Shown one piece after another: positions 63,843 through 64,000 of a stretch of 64,000 nucleotides of DNA. Source of the DNA: Paenibacillus graminis (lineage in GTDB: Bacteria; Bacillota; Bacilli; Paenibacillales; Paenibacillaceae); assembly GCF_000758705.1 (NCBI RefSeq), contig NZ_CP009287.1, positions 4,092,001 to 4,156,000 of the forward strand. The letters run 5' to 3'. The stretch's first letter is position 1. Every line of letters starts with the position of its first letter. The position numbers and the translations under genes were made by a program. The notes under the pieces are model-generated. The model was not told the origin of the DNA and searched no databases. It saw only the letters and a list, made by a program, of their open reading frames with translations.

Positions 63843-64000
63843 TTAGCGACGCAATCCCAGTTTTTCGATCAGGGCGCTGTAACGTCTGATGTCTTTGTTT
63901 TTCAAATACGCCAGCAGTTTACGACGTTGTCCAACCATCTTCAGCAGTCCGCGGCGGGAATGGTGATCCTTCTTGTGCGTACGCAAGTGGTCAGTCAAAT
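63843..64000 (-). CDS. rpsO: 30S ribosomal protein S15, 3' part
   Basis: The minus-strand frame ending at 63843 encodes the last 51-52 residues of S15, including [20 protein letters not shown] and the end LIEKLGLRR. The start is outside the window. rpsO directly upstream of pnp is a conserved arrangement. Confidence 0.97.
   Translation of the reverse strand, partial: LTDHLRTHKKDHHSRRGLLKMVGQRRKLLAYLKNKDIRRYSALIEKLGLRR

Overview
The window is a chromosomal segment of an endospore-forming, low-to-mid GC Firmicute, most likely a Paenibacillus. The evidence is the gene content and order. From about 33 kb to the right edge it follows the Bacillus subtilis block rpsO-pnp-ylxY-mlpA-dpaAB-dapG-dapA-rnjB-tepA-ylzJ-spoIIIE-ymfFHIJK-rodZ-pgsA-cinA-recA-rny-ymdB-spoVS. 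Strong AGGAGG-type ribosome sites, frequent TTG/GTG starts, bacillithiol enzymes (FosB, a YfiT-like protein) and spore genes agree with this.

Layout. 0-9.5 kb holds accessory genes: a YdcF-type membrane protein, a secreted papain-like cysteine protease with a membrane-anchored partner, a Cys-tRNA(Pro) deacylase, a YolD-like protein, a YfiT-like DinB protein, and a uronate island (a 561-aa uncharacterised protein divergent from kduI, a DeoR regulator and kduD). 9.5-20.8 kb holds a GH42 beta-galactosidase with a divergent AraC regulator, a CPA1 cation/proton antiporter, a heterodimeric ABC exporter, a LysR regulator and fosB. 20.8-33 kb holds htpG under a perfect CIRCE operator, a DUF1796 protein, a GT2 glycosyltransferase, an MBL hydrolase, a LysR/DapA-like divergent pair, an RhlE-type DEAD-box helicase, a histidine-rich YmaF protein, a stand-alone PduL, an M19 dipeptidase and spoVS. 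33-64 kb is a long minus-strand block for RNA decay (Rny, RNase J, PNPase), recombination and SOS (RecA, RecX), membrane and shape functions (PgsA, RodZ, SpoIIIE), proteolysis (YmfF/H, MlpA, TepA), lysine and dipicolinate synthesis (DapG, DapA, DpaA, DpaB), dUTPase, and the end of rpsO.

The non-coding DNA is the most unusual part. Two unrelated tandem arrays with the same ~51-bp period, each built on a hairpin core, lie in the spaces between convergent genes (15.37-15.61 kb and 27.53-27.93 kb). The RNase J gene has a good sigma-A promoter and an inferred ~340-nt leader that contains a closed multi-hairpin element. The pgsA leader has a similar nested inverted repeat. Two genes (the protease partner at 1807 and ymdB at 33962) appear to start at ATT: a strong Shine-Dalgarno sequence and, for ymdB, a conserved metal-binding Asp lie upstream of any ATG/GTG/TTG. 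Compared with B. subtilis, asd is missing between dpaB and dapG, and dut sits where ymxH would be. No CRISPR array, prophage, complete insertion sequence, tRNA or rRNA was seen.
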